In this document: in pieces, positions 1-8,643 of the stretch | How positions within the stretch are numbered: the first letter of the stretch is position 1 | Layout of the letters: every line of letters begins with the position of its first letter | Assembly (NCBI RefSeq): GCF_023078355.1 | Contig: NZ_CP095552.1 | Coordinates: 4,526,001 to 4,590,000 of the forward strand | Direction: 5' to 3' | Origin: Gordonia hongkongensis | GTDB taxonomy: Bacteria; Actinomycetota; Actinomycetes; Mycobacteriales; Mycobacteriaceae | Length of the DNA: 64,000 nucleotides | Program-made: the position numbers and the translations under genes | The notes under the pieces: model-generated | What the model was told of the DNA's origin: nothing | Database searches by the model: none | What the model saw: the letters and a program-made list of their open reading frames with translations, nothing else

Positions 1-37
1 AACAGCGATATGCAGAAGTATCCATATCCCGGCATTT

Positions 38-54
38 GATATGGAGCAGATATC
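38..54. promoter_or_regulatory. Candidate LysR-family binding site
   Basis: An inverted repeat GATAT-N7-ATATC lies about 20 bases upstream of the LysR-type regulator start. It resembles the T-N11-A dyads that LysR-family proteins use for autoregulation. Only its symmetry and position support the call. Confidence 0.35.
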
Positions 55-73
55 AACGCTCTAGACTGACTCC

Positions 74-961
74 ATGGAACTGCGACACCTGCGCTACTTC
101 CGCGCCGTCGCCGAGGAGCTGCACTTCGGCCGGGCCGCCGAGCGGCTCCACATGGCCCAGCCACCGCTGTCTCAGCAGATCCGCCAGCTGGAGGACGAGC
201 TCGGTGTCGCACTGCTGGCCCGGTCGACGCGTCGTGTCGAGCTGACCCCGGCAGGTGCGGATTACCTGCAGCGAGCCGTCGCGATCCTGGACTCGGTCGA
301 CGCCGCTGCACGACAGGCGCAACGGATCGCCGACGGGCGGCAGGGCAACCTCGCGATCGGGTGCGTGGGTTCGGCCACCTACTCGCTGTTGCCCGCGCTC
401 GTGCGCGCACTGAGCGACGAACTGCCCGATGTGGACGTCCACGTTCGCGGCGAGATGCTGGCACCGGCCCAGATCGCCGCGCTCGAGTCCGGGGACATCG
501 ACCTTGCCTTACTGCGCATGCCCATCAACACCACCGGACTGCGGGTCGAGTCGATCCGCAGCGACCGCCTCATCGTGGCACTGCCCCACGATCATCCGCT
601 CGCCCACGGCGCATCGGATACGCCCGTCGACCTCGCGCTGTTGGGCGGCGACGACTTCATCGTGCACGCGGGCAGCGGGAAGTCGGTCATGCACGGGGTC
701 CTGTCGGCGGCCGCCGGACGCGCGGGATTCGTCCCGCGCATCCGGCACGAGGTCGAGGAGACGTCGACGCTGGTGACACTCGTCGCCGCGGGGGTGGGGG
801 TCGCCCTGGTCCCTGAACCCACCTCAGCGCTCGGTATACCCGGCGTCGTCTACCGCCCGCTCGACACCGACGACGAGGTCGAACTGGCCGTCGCGTTCCC
901 CGACGGGCCCCAGTCCCCGCTCGTCGACCGGGTCCTGGCGGTGTTGCGCACACTCTCCTGA
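74..961 (+). CDS. LysR-family transcriptional regulator
   Basis: A 295-residue protein of normal length for the family. Residues 1-60 form the winged helix-turn-helix, with the typical opening MELRHLRYF and the recognition-helix stretch QPPLSQQIRQLE. Residues of about 90-290 form the periplasmic-binding-protein-like effector domain. The lack of a long N-terminal extension and the family-typical MELRHL start support the ATG at 74. It is convergent with the crotonase gene that ends at 1051, with a paired-hairpin terminator between them. Its target genes probably lie to the left, outside the window. The effector cannot be told from sequence; the family often senses aromatic acids or their metabolites. 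Confidence 0.93.
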   Translation: MELRHLRYFRAVAEELHFGRAAERLHMAQPPLSQQIRQLEDELGVALLARSTRRVELTPAGADYLQRAVAILDSVDAAARQAQRIADGRQGNLAIGCVGSATYSLLPALVRALSDELPDVDVHVRGEMLAPAQIAALESGDIDLALLRMPINTTGLRVESIRSDRLIVALPHDHPLAHGASDTPVDLALLGGDDFIVHAGSGKSVMHGVLSAAAGRAGFVPRIRHEVEETSTLVTLVAAGVGVALVPEPTSALGIPGVVYRPLDTDDEVELAVAFPDGPQSPLVDRVLAVLRTLS

Positions 962-965
962 ACGC

Positions 966-1039
966 CGCAAACCCACCCCTTTTCGGTATATCCACCCACC
1001 ACACAGGGGGTGGAAACACCGAAAAGAGGTGGGTTTGCG
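966..1039. terminator. Large nested inverted repeat between convergent genes
   Basis: The outer arms are 966-977 and 1028-1039 (12 perfect pairs) and continue, after a two-base mismatch, with 980-987 and 1018-1025 (8 perfect pairs). A smaller CCACC/GGTGG hairpin sits in the central loop. Its position between two convergent stop codons fits a bidirectional terminator. Confidence 0.75.
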
Positions 1040-1050
1040 AATGTCTCGGA

Positions 1051-1827
1051 TCAGCGGTGGGTGAAGTTCGGGTCCCGCTTCTCGACGAAGGCGGCCATGC
1101 CCTCGGTCTGGTCGTCGGTCGCGAACGTGGAGTAGAACAGCGCGCGCTCGGCGCGGACACCCTCGACGAGGCTCGACTCGAACGCGCGATTGACCGCGTC
1201 CTTGGCGGCGGCGGACGCGATCAGCGACTTCGAGGCGATGACCTCGGCGACCTCGATGGCGGCGGCGCGGCAGTCCTCCTTGGGAACGACGCGCGAGACG
1301 AGGCCGAGGCGTTCGGCCTCGTCGACCTTCATCTGGCGGCCGGTCAGCACCATGTCCATCGCCTTGGCCTTGCCCACGGCGCGGGTGAGACGCTGCGAGC
1401 CGCCGATCCCGGGGATGACGCCGAGGTTGATCTCGGGCTGACCGAAGACGGCGTTGTCGCCGGCGATGATGGTGTCGCACAGCATCGCGAGCTCGCAGCC
1501 GCCGCCGAGGGCGTAGCCGGTGACGGCGGCGATGATCGGCGTGCGAGCCCGCGACAGCTCATCCCAGGCACCGAAGAACTGCTCGTTGACCACGTCCGCG
1601 TAGGACTTCGACGACATCTCCTTGATGTCGGCACCCGCGGCGAACGCCTTTTCCGAGCCGGTGATCACGATGGCGCCGATCCCCTGGTCGACGTCGAACT
1701 CCCGGACGGCACCGACCACTTCGTTCATCAGCTCGGTGTTGAGGGCGTTCAGTGCCTTGGGGCGGTTGAGGGTGATGATGCCCACCCGGCCGCTGGTCTC
1801 GACGATGATGGTCTGGTGTTCGGTCAC
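1051..1827 (-). CDS. Enoyl-CoA hydratase (EchA8-like crotonase)
   Basis: A 258-residue crotonase-fold enzyme that should hydrate 2-trans-enoyl-CoA to 3-hydroxyacyl-CoA in beta-oxidation. The oxyanion-hole segments FAAGADIKE (about 62-70) and ALGGGCEL (about 106-113) are present. The first catalytic acid is Glu132 in QPEINLG. The second position carries Asp158 in AMDMVLTG where the rat enzyme has Glu. The start is a GTG at 1827 with AGAGGA upstream. It lies 70 bases downstream of the 3-hydroxyisobutyryl-CoA hydrolase gene, so the two are probably co-transcribed. It reads as a general fatty-acid enzyme and has no TCTGACA box nearby. Confidence 0.9.
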   Translation of the reverse strand: MTEHQTIIVETSGRVGIITLNRPKALNALNTELMNEVVGAVREFDVDQGIGAIVITGSEKAFAAGADIKEMSSKSYADVVNEQFFGAWDELSRARTPIIAAVTGYALGGGCELAMLCDTIIAGDNAVFGQPEINLGVIPGIGGSQRLTRAVGKAKAMDMVLTGRQMKVDEAERLGLVSRVVPKEDCRAAAIEVAEVIASKSLIASAAAKDAVNRAFESSLVEGVRAERALFYSTFATDDQTEGMAAFVEKRDPNFTHR

Positions 1828-1897
1828 GGTCAGTCCTCTTTCGGTTCGGTGACGGGCGGGATGTTACGGGCTGACTCCCACCCGGGGAAGGTCTCGG

Positions 1898-2959
1898 TCA
1901 GACGGTCGGGAACGTGAGGTCGTCGGGCAGTGGCGCGAAGAAGGCGTCGACGGCGTCCCCGGAGAACGTGGCCCACTTCGGATCGCGGTCCTTGTCGATG
2001 ACCTGGGCGCGGATGCCCTCGGCCATGTCGGGATGCAGCAGGCAACGCACCGACACGCGATACTCGCGCACCAGGGTGTCCTCCAGGGTCGCGTCGCCGG
2101 CCGCCTCGCGCAGCGAACGCAGGGTGACGACCAGTGCAGTCGGGCTCTTCGCCTCGATCGCGTCGGCGGTCTTGTCCGCGAAGGGCGAGCCCACCGCGCG
2201 GCATCGTTCGACGATCTCCGAGACCGAATCGGCCGCAAACGCTTCCGCGATCCATCCGCGATGTTCGGCGAGTTCGGAAGCCGGCGCGTCGACGGCGTGC
2301 GCGGACAGTGCCGCCTCGATTCCCGACTCGCCGATCACGGCGAGGAACGCCGGCAGCGACTCCGACGGGACGAAGTGATCGGCCAGGCCCATCGCGATGG
2401 CGTCGGCGCCGCGCAGGTGACCGGCGGTGAGGCCGGCGTAGGTTCCGAGCCCATCCGGAACGCGCGAAAGCAGATGCGTACCACCGACATCGGGCACGAA
2501 GCCGATACCCACCTCGGGCATCGCGAGTTTCGTACGGTCGGTGACGATGCGGATGTCGCCGTGCGCGGAGACCCCGACACCGCCGCCCATCACGATGCCG
2601 TCCATGATCGCGACATACGGCTTGGGATAGCCCGAGATCAGCGCGTTCAGACGGTATTCGTCGAACCAGAACCTCGCCGACGGCGACTGCTCGGCGTCAC
2701 GATCGGTCGACTCGGGATTACCGCTCAACGCGGACGCGTCGCGATGGATGGCGACGATGTCGCCACCGGCGCAGAGGCCCCGCTCACCGGCGCCGGAGAG
2801 AACGACGGCCTCGACCGCGTCATCGGCGGCCCAGGCCGCGAGGTGCTCGGCCATTGAGCCGACCATCTCGTGATCGATCGCGTTGATGGACTTCGGACGG
2901 TTCAGGATCAGCGACCGCGCCGACCCGTTCTCCTCCGTCAAGACCGATGGTTCCGACAC
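1898..2959 (-). CDS. 3-hydroxyisobutyryl-CoA hydrolase-like crotonase
   Basis: About 353 residues, longer than a simple hydratase and the normal size for 3-hydroxyisobutyryl-CoA hydrolase of the valine pathway. Visible family segments are NRPKSINAIDHEMV, CAGGDIVAI, a glycine-rich MGGGVGVSAHGD stretch and MPEVGIGFVPDVGG. The C-terminal 120 residues are the extra helical part typical of this subgroup. I place the start at the GTG at 2959 because a strong GAGAGGAG sequence precedes it; the in-frame GTG at 2977 would put that ribosome site inside the gene. An enoyl-CoA hydratase/isomerase activity cannot be excluded. Confidence 0.82.
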   Translation of the reverse strand: MSEPSVLTEENGSARSLILNRPKSINAIDHEMVGSMAEHLAAWAADDAVEAVVLSGAGERGLCAGGDIVAIHRDASALSGNPESTDRDAEQSPSARFWFDEYRLNALISGYPKPYVAIMDGIVMGGGVGVSAHGDIRIVTDRTKLAMPEVGIGFVPDVGGTHLLSRVPDGLGTYAGLTAGHLRGADAIAMGLADHFVPSESLPAFLAVIGESGIEAALSAHAVDAPASELAEHRGWIAEAFAADSVSEIVERCRAVGSPFADKTADAIEAKSPTALVVTLRSLREAAGDATLEDTLVREYRVSVRCLLHPDMAEGIRAQVIDKDRDPKWATFSGDAVDAFFAPLPDDLTFPTV

Positions 2960-3029
2960 GGGCGAACTCCTCTCCACACCGACAGTTCTCCGATGGTTGC
3001 ATATCCTAGTAACTGAGGTCCAGCCCGAC

Positions 3030-3048
3030 TCAGGTTAGGGTTACCTCA
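3030..3048. promoter_or_regulatory. IdeR/DtxR-type iron box
   Basis: The 19 bases TCAGGTTAGGGTTACCTCA match the known consensus TTAGGTTAGSCTAACCTAA at 15 of 19 positions. The box ends on the first base of the siderophore-interacting protein start codon, so iron-loaded repressor would block initiation directly, and the transcript is probably leaderless or nearly so. Confidence 0.8.
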
Positions 3049-3920
3049 TGGGCTATTCCAGAGCACGCGTTGCCGACGTCGCCGACCTGACGCCCAATCT
3101 GCGTCGCATCGTCTTCGACGTGAACGATCTGCCAGGACTCGGCTTGCCCGGCGGCGCCGACGAAGCCGTGGGCATCTACTTCCCACACGACCCCGAGCGT
3201 GTCACACCGGATATGGAATGTCGCGACGGCACGTGGGCCTATTACGACACCGACCCGGCGCCCGACGGCCGCAACTACTCGATCCGCTCGGTCGACCACT
3301 CCGCCGGCACCATGGTCGTCGACTTCGTCATCCATGCCGCCGGCCCTGCAACGCTGTGGGCCCAGCGCGCCGAAGCGGGGCACGACGTGGTGATGACGCA
3401 CGCGCGGTGCTGGTACGCACCACCCGCCGGCGTCGAACGCCTGATCCTCGCCGCCGATCTGGCCGGACTCCCCGCCCTGGCCCGAATCCTCGACGAACTG
3501 CCGTCGACCGACGGTGTCACCGCCGTGGTCGAGGTGCCCGCCCCGACCGAACTGGCCTATCTGCCCGAGCGCGACGTCGAGCTGATCACGCTGGTCGGCG
3601 GCAACTCCCGCACGCCGAGCCGTCTCGCGGACACGGTCTGCGGACTCACCCTGCCGACCTCGGGCGCATACTGTTGGTTCGCCGGCGAGGCGGCGGAGTC
3701 GCGTGCGATCCGCAAGCACCTGCGCGGCAATCTTCGCTGGGACCGCCGGTCGTACGACGTCATCGGCTACTGGCGTGTCGACGCCGAGCGATGGACGCAG
3801 GCCTATGTGGAGCGGGGCGCGGAACTGTTCGCCGTCTATCGCCAGGCGCTCGACGACGGCAAGAGCGAGAAGCAGGCGTCGGAAGAGTTCGACGAGGCGC
3901 TCGAGCGGGCCGGCCTCTAG
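3048..3920 (+). CDS. Siderophore-interacting protein (ferric-siderophore reductase, ViuB type)
   Basis: A 290-residue cytoplasmic flavoprotein of the SIP family, which releases iron from imported ferric siderophores by reduction. The FAD-binding half covers about residues 1-120; NYSIRSVD (about 83-90) matches the RxYS/T-type flavin motif. The NAD(P)H-binding-like half follows, with a conserved C-terminal stretch around RGNLRWDRRSYDVIGYWR. No ribosome site is visible and an iron box overlaps the start, which supports both the function and leaderless expression. The stop codon overlaps that of the convergent SDR gene by three bases (CTAG). Confidence 0.9.
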   Translation: MGYSRARVADVADLTPNLRRIVFDVNDLPGLGLPGGADEAVGIYFPHDPERVTPDMECRDGTWAYYDTDPAPDGRNYSIRSVDHSAGTMVVDFVIHAAGPATLWAQRAEAGHDVVMTHARCWYAPPAGVERLILAADLAGLPALARILDELPSTDGVTAVVEVPAPTELAYLPERDVELITLVGGNSRTPSRLADTVCGLTLPTSGAYCWFAGEAAESRAIRKHLRGNLRWDRRSYDVIGYWRVDAERWTQAYVERGAELFAVYRQALDDGKSEKQASEEFDEALERAGL

Positions 3921-4787
3921 TACTCGGCGACCATGCCCTTGTCGGGGGCACGATACATCGTCCATAGGAACCGGGGTATCGCCCGCGGGGGCAGCGGCGA
4001 CGGCCAGTCCCGTGCGCGCATCAAGGCTTCGGTGCCGCCGTCGACGGTGACGACCGCGCCGGCCATGAAGTCCGCCGCCGGTGACAGCATCAGCATGACC
4101 CAGGCGGCGAGCTGGTCAGGAGTTCCGTACTCGCGCACCGGAACCGGAAACGACTTCACGTGCCCGGCCTGCGGACCGTCGAGTTGCGACTGCAACAGCG
4201 GCGTCATGACCGGCCCGGGAGCGAGGACGTTGACCCGGATGCCCTCACCGGCCCATTCGGTCGCCGTCCCGTGCAGGCGGCACCACTGCGTGACCGCGAT
4301 CTTCGACGACGCGTACGCCACCGGGCCCGTGACGCCGCGCCGGCGTCGGATCACCTGGACGGCCCCCTCGGGGTCGCCATCCAGCAGGCGTCGGATGGCG
4401 GATTTGGGGACCAGCGGCGTGACCGTCGTCGAATTCGAACCGAAGACAACCACTTTCGCCTTCGCCCCAGCGGCCAGCGCCGGACGCCAGGCGGTCAGCA
4501 GTTCGGTCACCCCGAACACGTTGACCTCGACGATCATCCGCTCCCGTCCCGGCCGCGGGGCCCATGCCCGCGGCCAGCACGGCCCCGTCGAGTTGCCCGC
4601 CGGATCGGGCGAGGACCTCGTCGGCCGCGCGGCGTCGGCCCTCGGGTGTCGACAGATCGGCGACGACGTCGGCATCGCGCTGATCGACCCCGATCACGGT
4701 GTGACCGTCCGCGCGCAAGGCGGCGGCCACCGACGCACCCATCCCCGACGCCGAGCCCGTCACCACGTATGTGCCGGCCGAGGTCAC
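3917..4787 (-). pseudogene. SDR oxidoreductase interrupted by a one-base frameshift
   Basis: Two adjacent frames together encode one short-chain dehydrogenase of about 289 residues. The upstream frame (from GTG 4787) has the Rossmann motif TGSASGMGASVAAAL. The downstream frame has the catalytic region with YASSKIAV and the usual C-terminal VVTVDGGTEAL. The shift lies near 4550-4562 in a GGGCCCC run; removing one C restores M-G-P-R-P-G-R-E-R-M and a continuous protein. The span is a multiple of three plus one, as one extra base predicts. Its GTG overlaps the stop of the MarR gene (GTGA), so the two are coupled. I think the real gene is intact. Substrate unknown. Confidence 0.75.
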
Positions 4788-5275
4788 GCCAATCCCCTTT
4801 TCCCGCGGTCGGATTCATCGGCCGCACCGTGCCGGTGCTGGGTCCGCTCGTAGGCGTCGTTGAAGGCACGCAGCTCGTGGAGCAGGGCCTGCGGCGAGCC
4901 CGGGGCCAGATCGGCGAAGACCTGCTCGAGCCGTTCGGCACGCAGCAGGCCGTCGCGCCGGAACGCCTCTCGCCCGGCCTCGGTCGGGCGGATCATCTTC
5001 GACAGCGAGTCCTCGACCTCGAACCGCTCGACGTAGCCGTGTTTGATGGCTGCGTTGACCTGCCGGTTGACCGTCGACTGCTCGAGCTGGAGGTCGGCGG
5101 TCAGCTCCCGCAACGTCCGCGGCCGACCGTCGGAGAGAATCCAGAGGATCGCGAAGGCCGAGCGTTCCAGGCCGACGGCGGGATGCACCAGGCTGCGACG
5201 TCGCGACATCCGCAGCAACTCCTGCGCCAGGTCACGATGCACCGGCGACTGCCAGGGCGCATGGTCCTCCGACAT
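4784..5275 (-). CDS. MarR-family transcriptional regulator
   Basis: A protein of about 163 residues with a winged helix-turn-helix in the middle: the RTLRELTADLQLEQSTVNRQV stretch spans the recognition helix and is followed by a wing-like segment. The start is set at 5275 because GATGGAGGAGAG sits directly before it; in-frame codons further upstream lack a ribosome site. It is divergent from the drug exporter at 5369 and coupled to the downstream SDR. By position it most likely represses the exporter and itself, with a hydrophobic drug or aromatic compound as ligand. Confidence 0.88.
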   Translation of the reverse strand: MSEDHAPWQSPVHRDLAQELLRMSRRRSLVHPAVGLERSAFAILWILSDGRPRTLRELTADLQLEQSTVNRQVNAAIKHGYVERFEVEDSLSKMIRPTEAGREAFRRDGLLRAERLEQVFADLAPGSPQALLHELRAFNDAYERTQHRHGAADESDRGKRGLA

Positions 5276-5315
5276 CTCTCCTCCATCTGTCGACATGGAC
5301 AACCTACTGTCCGAT

Positions 5316-5343
5316 TTGCTTGTGTACATTACATATGTATGCT
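5316..5343 (+). promoter_or_regulatory. Exporter promoter with palindromic operator
   Basis: TTGCTT (5316-5321) and TATGCT (5338-5343) are 16 bases apart and form a plausible promoter for the exporter. The perfect 10-base palindrome TACATATGTA (5330-5339) lies in the spacer and overlaps the -10, the expected place for the MarR protein to bind. Confidence 0.5.
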
Positions 5344-5368
5344 GCATACCTCGAAGGAGGTCTCCCCC

Positions 5369-6850
5369 ATGAGCCAAGTACGAGGTTCCGCGCCCGAGCT
5401 GACCGACGACGCGTCCGACGCGGTCGAGAAGGCACCCGCCGGCGCGATCGGCAGCGTCGTGGTGTTGTGTTTCGGCGGCCTGGTCGCCTCGCTGATGCAG
5501 ACGCTGATCATCCCGATCCAGCCCGACCTGCCCCGTCTGCTCGGGACATCGATCGGCAACGCATCGTGGATCATCACCGCGACCCTGCTCGCCGCCGCCG
5601 TGGCCATGCCGATCGCCGGACGCCTCGGCGACATGTTCGGCAAGCAGCGGGTCCTCCTGGTGAGTGCGGTACTGCTCACCCTCGGTTCGCTGATCTGCGC
5701 GCTGGGCGACTCGCTCATCCCGCTGATCATCGGACGCGGCGTGCAGGGTCTGGCCATGGGATTCATCCCCGTCGGCATGAGCCTCATCCGCGAGATCACC
5801 CCGCCCCGGATCACCTCGATGGCCGTCGCCGCGATGAGTGCCACGCTCGGCGTCGGCGGTGCGATCGGCCTACCGCTGGCGGCCTGGATCGTGCAGACCT
5901 GGGATTGGCACGCCCTGTTCTACGTGGCAGCCGGTCTCGGCGTCCTCGTCACGGTCGCGGTCCTCGTCCTGGTCCCGCGCGTGAACGACGCCGCGGGCGG
6001 ACGCATCGACGTCTCCGGAGCGATCGGGTTGGCCGTGGGACTGTCCGCCTTCCTCATCGCCGTCTCGAAGGCGAACGACTGGGGTTGGACGTCCGGCGCC
6101 ACACTCGGACTCGGTATCGGCGGAATCCTGGTGTTGATCGGATGGGGATTCTTCGAACTGCGCCAGCGTGAGCCGCTCGTCGACCTGCGCACCACCGCAC
6201 GGCCCGCCGTCCTGCTGACCAACATCGCCGCCGCGGCGATCGGCTTCGGCATGATGGCCCAGTCCATCGTGCTGCCGATGCTGCTGCGCCTCCCGGAGGC
6301 CACCGGTTATGGTCTGGGACAGTCGCTTCTGGCCGCGGGCCTGTGGATGGCGCCTGGCGGACTGATGATGATGATCTTCGCGCCCATCTCGGGCATCCTC
6401 ATCAACCGGATCGGCGCCAAGATCACCCTGGCGATCGGCGCCGCCATCCTGGGATGCGGCTACCTGCTCGCCTTCTTCCTCATGGACGCGGCCTGGAAGC
6501 TGATGCTGGCCTCGATCGTGTGTGCCATCGGTGTGGGGGTCGGCTACGCGGCGATGCCGACCCTGATCATGGGATCGGTGCCGGCCACCGAAGCCGGTGC
6601 CGCCGTGGGACTCAACGGACTCATGCGTTCGCTGGGCACCACCGTCGCCTCCGCCGTGATGGCACTGATCCTGGCCAGTGCCACGATCTCGCTCGGCGGC
6701 ACCGAGGTGCCCGACCAGTCGACGTTCACCTGGTGCTTCCTCGTTGCCGCGGCCGCCGCCTTCGTCGGCATGGCGATCACACTGACCATCCCCTCGCGTC
6801 GCGGATCGTCGAATGTGCCGGAGGAGCAACCGCTTCCGGCTCGGGGCTGA
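5369..6850 (+). CDS. MFS drug exporter, DHA2 (14-TM) family
   Basis: A 493-residue inner-membrane transporter. Fourteen hydrophobic spans can be followed from about residue 27 to 475. The loop after span 2 carries GRLGDMFGKQRVLL, the MFS motif A. The family (EmrB/QacA) expels hydrophobic drugs by proton antiport. The ATG at 5369 is chosen because AAGGAGG (5354-5360) precedes it and the protein begins with a short soluble tail; the open frame to its left is antisense to the MarR gene. Control by the divergent MarR regulator is likely. Confidence 0.92.
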   Translation: MSQVRGSAPELTDDASDAVEKAPAGAIGSVVVLCFGGLVASLMQTLIIPIQPDLPRLLGTSIGNASWIITATLLAAAVAMPIAGRLGDMFGKQRVLLVSAVLLTLGSLICALGDSLIPLIIGRGVQGLAMGFIPVGMSLIREITPPRITSMAVAAMSATLGVGGAIGLPLAAWIVQTWDWHALFYVAAGLGVLVTVAVLVLVPRVNDAAGGRIDVSGAIGLAVGLSAFLIAVSKANDWGWTSGATLGLGIGGILVLIGWGFFELRQREPLVDLRTTARPAVLLTNIAAAAIGFGMMAQSIVLPMLLRLPEATGYGLGQSLLAAGLWMAPGGLMMMIFAPISGILINRIGAKITLAIGAAILGCGYLLAFFLMDAAWKLMLASIVCAIGVGVGYAAMPTLIMGSVPATEAGAAVGLNGLMRSLGTTVASAVMALILASATISLGGTEVPDQSTFTWCFLVAAAAAFVGMAITLTIPSRRGSSNVPEEQPLPARG

Positions 6851-6880
6851 TCCAGATCCGGGTTGCGGTCATCGCCCAGA

Positions 6881-7954
6881 TCAGGGACGCAGGGGCGGGA
6901 AATACGACTCGGCACCCAGTGCGCGAACGTCGTCGAGCCATCCCGAACCGTAGGCCTCGACGGTCCGCACCGAATCCGGCTCCTCCAGATTCCAGGCCTG
7001 TCGTTTGTAGGTCCAGTTCGTTGGTTGCAGACGGTGCGCCGCGCGCCAGTGATCGATCGACGCTCCGTGGTCGCCCTGCCGGTGAAAGTACTCACCGAGC
7101 TCGAAATGGGCAGCGGCCAGCGATTCGTTCGCGGACCGCGGCTGTGATCGCTCGATGACCTGATCGGGATCGAGGACATAGCGACTGGTGGCACCGTGTG
7201 CTGCCCAGTCACGGACCATGGCCGGGTAGAGCGCGTAATCGATCCTCATCTTGGCGATCTCCGACCTGACCGCGCGGTGGTCCGCAGGCATCTCGTCGAG
7301 CGATTGTGCGGCGACCTCGGAACTCTCGTGCGGATTCTCGAGCCAGGCCGGCTCAGCCGGTCGGACGATCACCCCCTGCTCGTCGACCCACATCGCGTTG
7401 GGGACGTTGGTGACACCGAAACGAGCTCCCAGGATGTGGGTCCGGTCGATCAGTGCCGGGTGTGACGGAGCGGCCTTCTCGATCCACGGACGCGCTGCCT
7501 CGGCGCCGCCGGTGTCGAGGGCAACCGTCACCACCTCGACTCCGGACGGATGCAGTTCGTCACGGAGCTCCCGCCACAGGCGCAGGTCTTCCCGACACCC
7601 ACACCACGATGCCCACGCCACCAGGACGGTCTTCTGGCCCAGCAGGGAGTCAAGTCGAAAGAGGGTCCCGTTGAGTTGCGGCAGTTCCAATTCCGGAGCC
7701 ACCGCCGTCGTAAGCGACCGGCCCGTGATCGTCGATTCCGGGCCCAGTGCCCATACATCAACCCGTTCGTCCTTCACCAGACCCATCCCGAGCCGCTCGG
7801 CGATGGAAACGATGTCCACATCGGCCGAGTCGCCATCACTCGAGTTGAGCAGGGGCACACACACTTCACCTTTGCAGGCGCCCTGGGGCTTGAGCGCCCA
7901 GCCGGTGCCCTGCAGAAACATGTCGGCGTCGATGTCCAGAGAAGTCAGGATCAT
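6881..7954 (-). CDS. Redoxin-domain protein with a C-G-C active-site motif
   Basis: A 357-residue soluble protein without a signal peptide. Residues of about 85-215 form a TlpA/AhpC-like thioredoxin fold. Where the family has W-C-x-x-C this protein has WASWCGCREDL, with Cys118 and Cys120 separated by one glycine. An N-terminal segment has another cysteine pair (Cys27, Cys32 in CKGEVC). The C-terminal 120 residues look helical and TPR-like (ESLAAAHFELGEYFHRQGDH). The start codon overlaps the stop of the SnoaL-like gene (ATGA) and a GGAGG precedes it. The role is unknown; thiol peroxidase, disulfide reductase or a redox partner of the adjacent enzymes are options. Confidence 0.72.
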   Translation of the reverse strand: MILTSLDIDADMFLQGTGWALKPQGACKGEVCVPLLNSSDGDSADVDIVSIAERLGMGLVKDERVDVWALGPESTITGRSLTTAVAPELELPQLNGTLFRLDSLLGQKTVLVAWASWCGCREDLRLWRELRDELHPSGVEVVTVALDTGGAEAARPWIEKAAPSHPALIDRTHILGARFGVTNVPNAMWVDEQGVIVRPAEPAWLENPHESSEVAAQSLDEMPADHRAVRSEIAKMRIDYALYPAMVRDWAAHGATSRYVLDPDQVIERSQPRSANESLAAAHFELGEYFHRQGDHGASIDHWRAAHRLQPTNWTYKRQAWNLEEPDSVRTVEAYGSGWLDDVRALGAESYFPPLRP

Positions 7955-8412
7955 CGCCCGGCCTCCACGGTCGTGTCTGTGATCCCCATGAGTTGTTGCA
8001 TCCGCTCGGGATCGACGCCGATCCGGTGCGACAAGGAGAGGGCATCCCAATACTCCCGCCAGTTGACGATGAGTCCATCGTCATCGATCTCGAAGATCGC
8101 CAACAGCGGGTTGTGCACGCGAACGTTGTTGTGCAGCATCGTGACATGGTCGATCCGCTCGGTGATGACGTAGCGGTCGTCCGACACGACCGTAAGGACC
8201 TCGCACACGCAGTCCTTGTAGTCGTCGGCTTGACGGGCGAGCTCCCCGGCGATGGCATCACGCCCCTGGATCGCCTGCCGCGCAGGCACGCCGACCTGAT
8301 ACCAGGCATCCTCGCGGAACAACGCGGTCACCCGTTCCAGATTCGGCCGGAAGTCGCCCAGGTCGAGGATGCGCAGGACCTCGCGAACCGGCGCCTCTTG
8401 CTTCGAACCCAT
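7951..8412 (-). CDS. SnoaL/limonene-epoxide-hydrolase-like protein
   Basis: A 153-residue single-domain protein of the NTF2-like cone fold. The stretch VTALFREDAWYQVGVPARQAIQGRDAI is typical of the limonene-1,2-epoxide hydrolase and SnoaL groups, which hydrate epoxides, isomerise or cyclise small hydrophobic compounds. The start is placed at 8412 behind a GAGAGGGA sequence. It is translationally coupled to the redoxin gene, and a TCTGACA-type box lies about 57 bases upstream, so it probably heads a two-gene operon. The exact reaction is not predictable. Confidence 0.75.
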   Translation of the reverse strand: MGSKQEAPVREVLRILDLGDFRPNLERVTALFREDAWYQVGVPARQAIQGRDAIAGELARQADDYKDCVCEVLTVVSDDRYVITERIDHVTMLHNNVRVHNPLLAIFEIDDDGLIVNWREYWDALSLSHRIGVDPERMQQLMGITDTTVEAGR

Positions 8413-8449
8413 GTGGTCCCTCTCTCTCCATCGCTTGCATGTGATCACG

Positions 8450-8477
8450 GTCATATCATGTATATCACTGTCAGAAA
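8450..8477 (-). promoter_or_regulatory. TCTGACA box 1, upstream of the SnoaL-like gene
   Basis: Read on the minus strand the site begins TTTCTGACA and continues with GTGATATAC. The flanking bases 8450-8457 and the TGTCAGAAA end match the box at 26154-26179 closely. Only one half-site is clear here. Confidence 0.5.
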
Positions 8478-8643
8478 TGATCTGGTGTGAACCGGACCGT
8501 CATCGACGGTGGCCTCGATTCCGCACTGATGAGCCGTAATAGAGCGCCAAAACGCTTGCATCAGGAATTCAGCATGTCAGAATCGAGACTCACCGTCGTT
8601 TGAAGCGACCCTCGGCGAGCAACGTAGAGGCCGTCGGCCTGGA

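Noticed and set aside
4160..5368. Open plus-strand frame joined in phase to the exporter
   Set aside because: It is antisense to the SDR and MarR genes, has no motifs and no hydrophobic segments, and the exporter has a strong ribosome site at 5354-5360. It is a high-GC frame shadow.
6847..6885. Weak CTGATC/GATCAG repeat as terminator between exporter and redoxin genes
   Set aside because: Only six base pairs with a long loop, partly inside the exporter stop region; not convincing.
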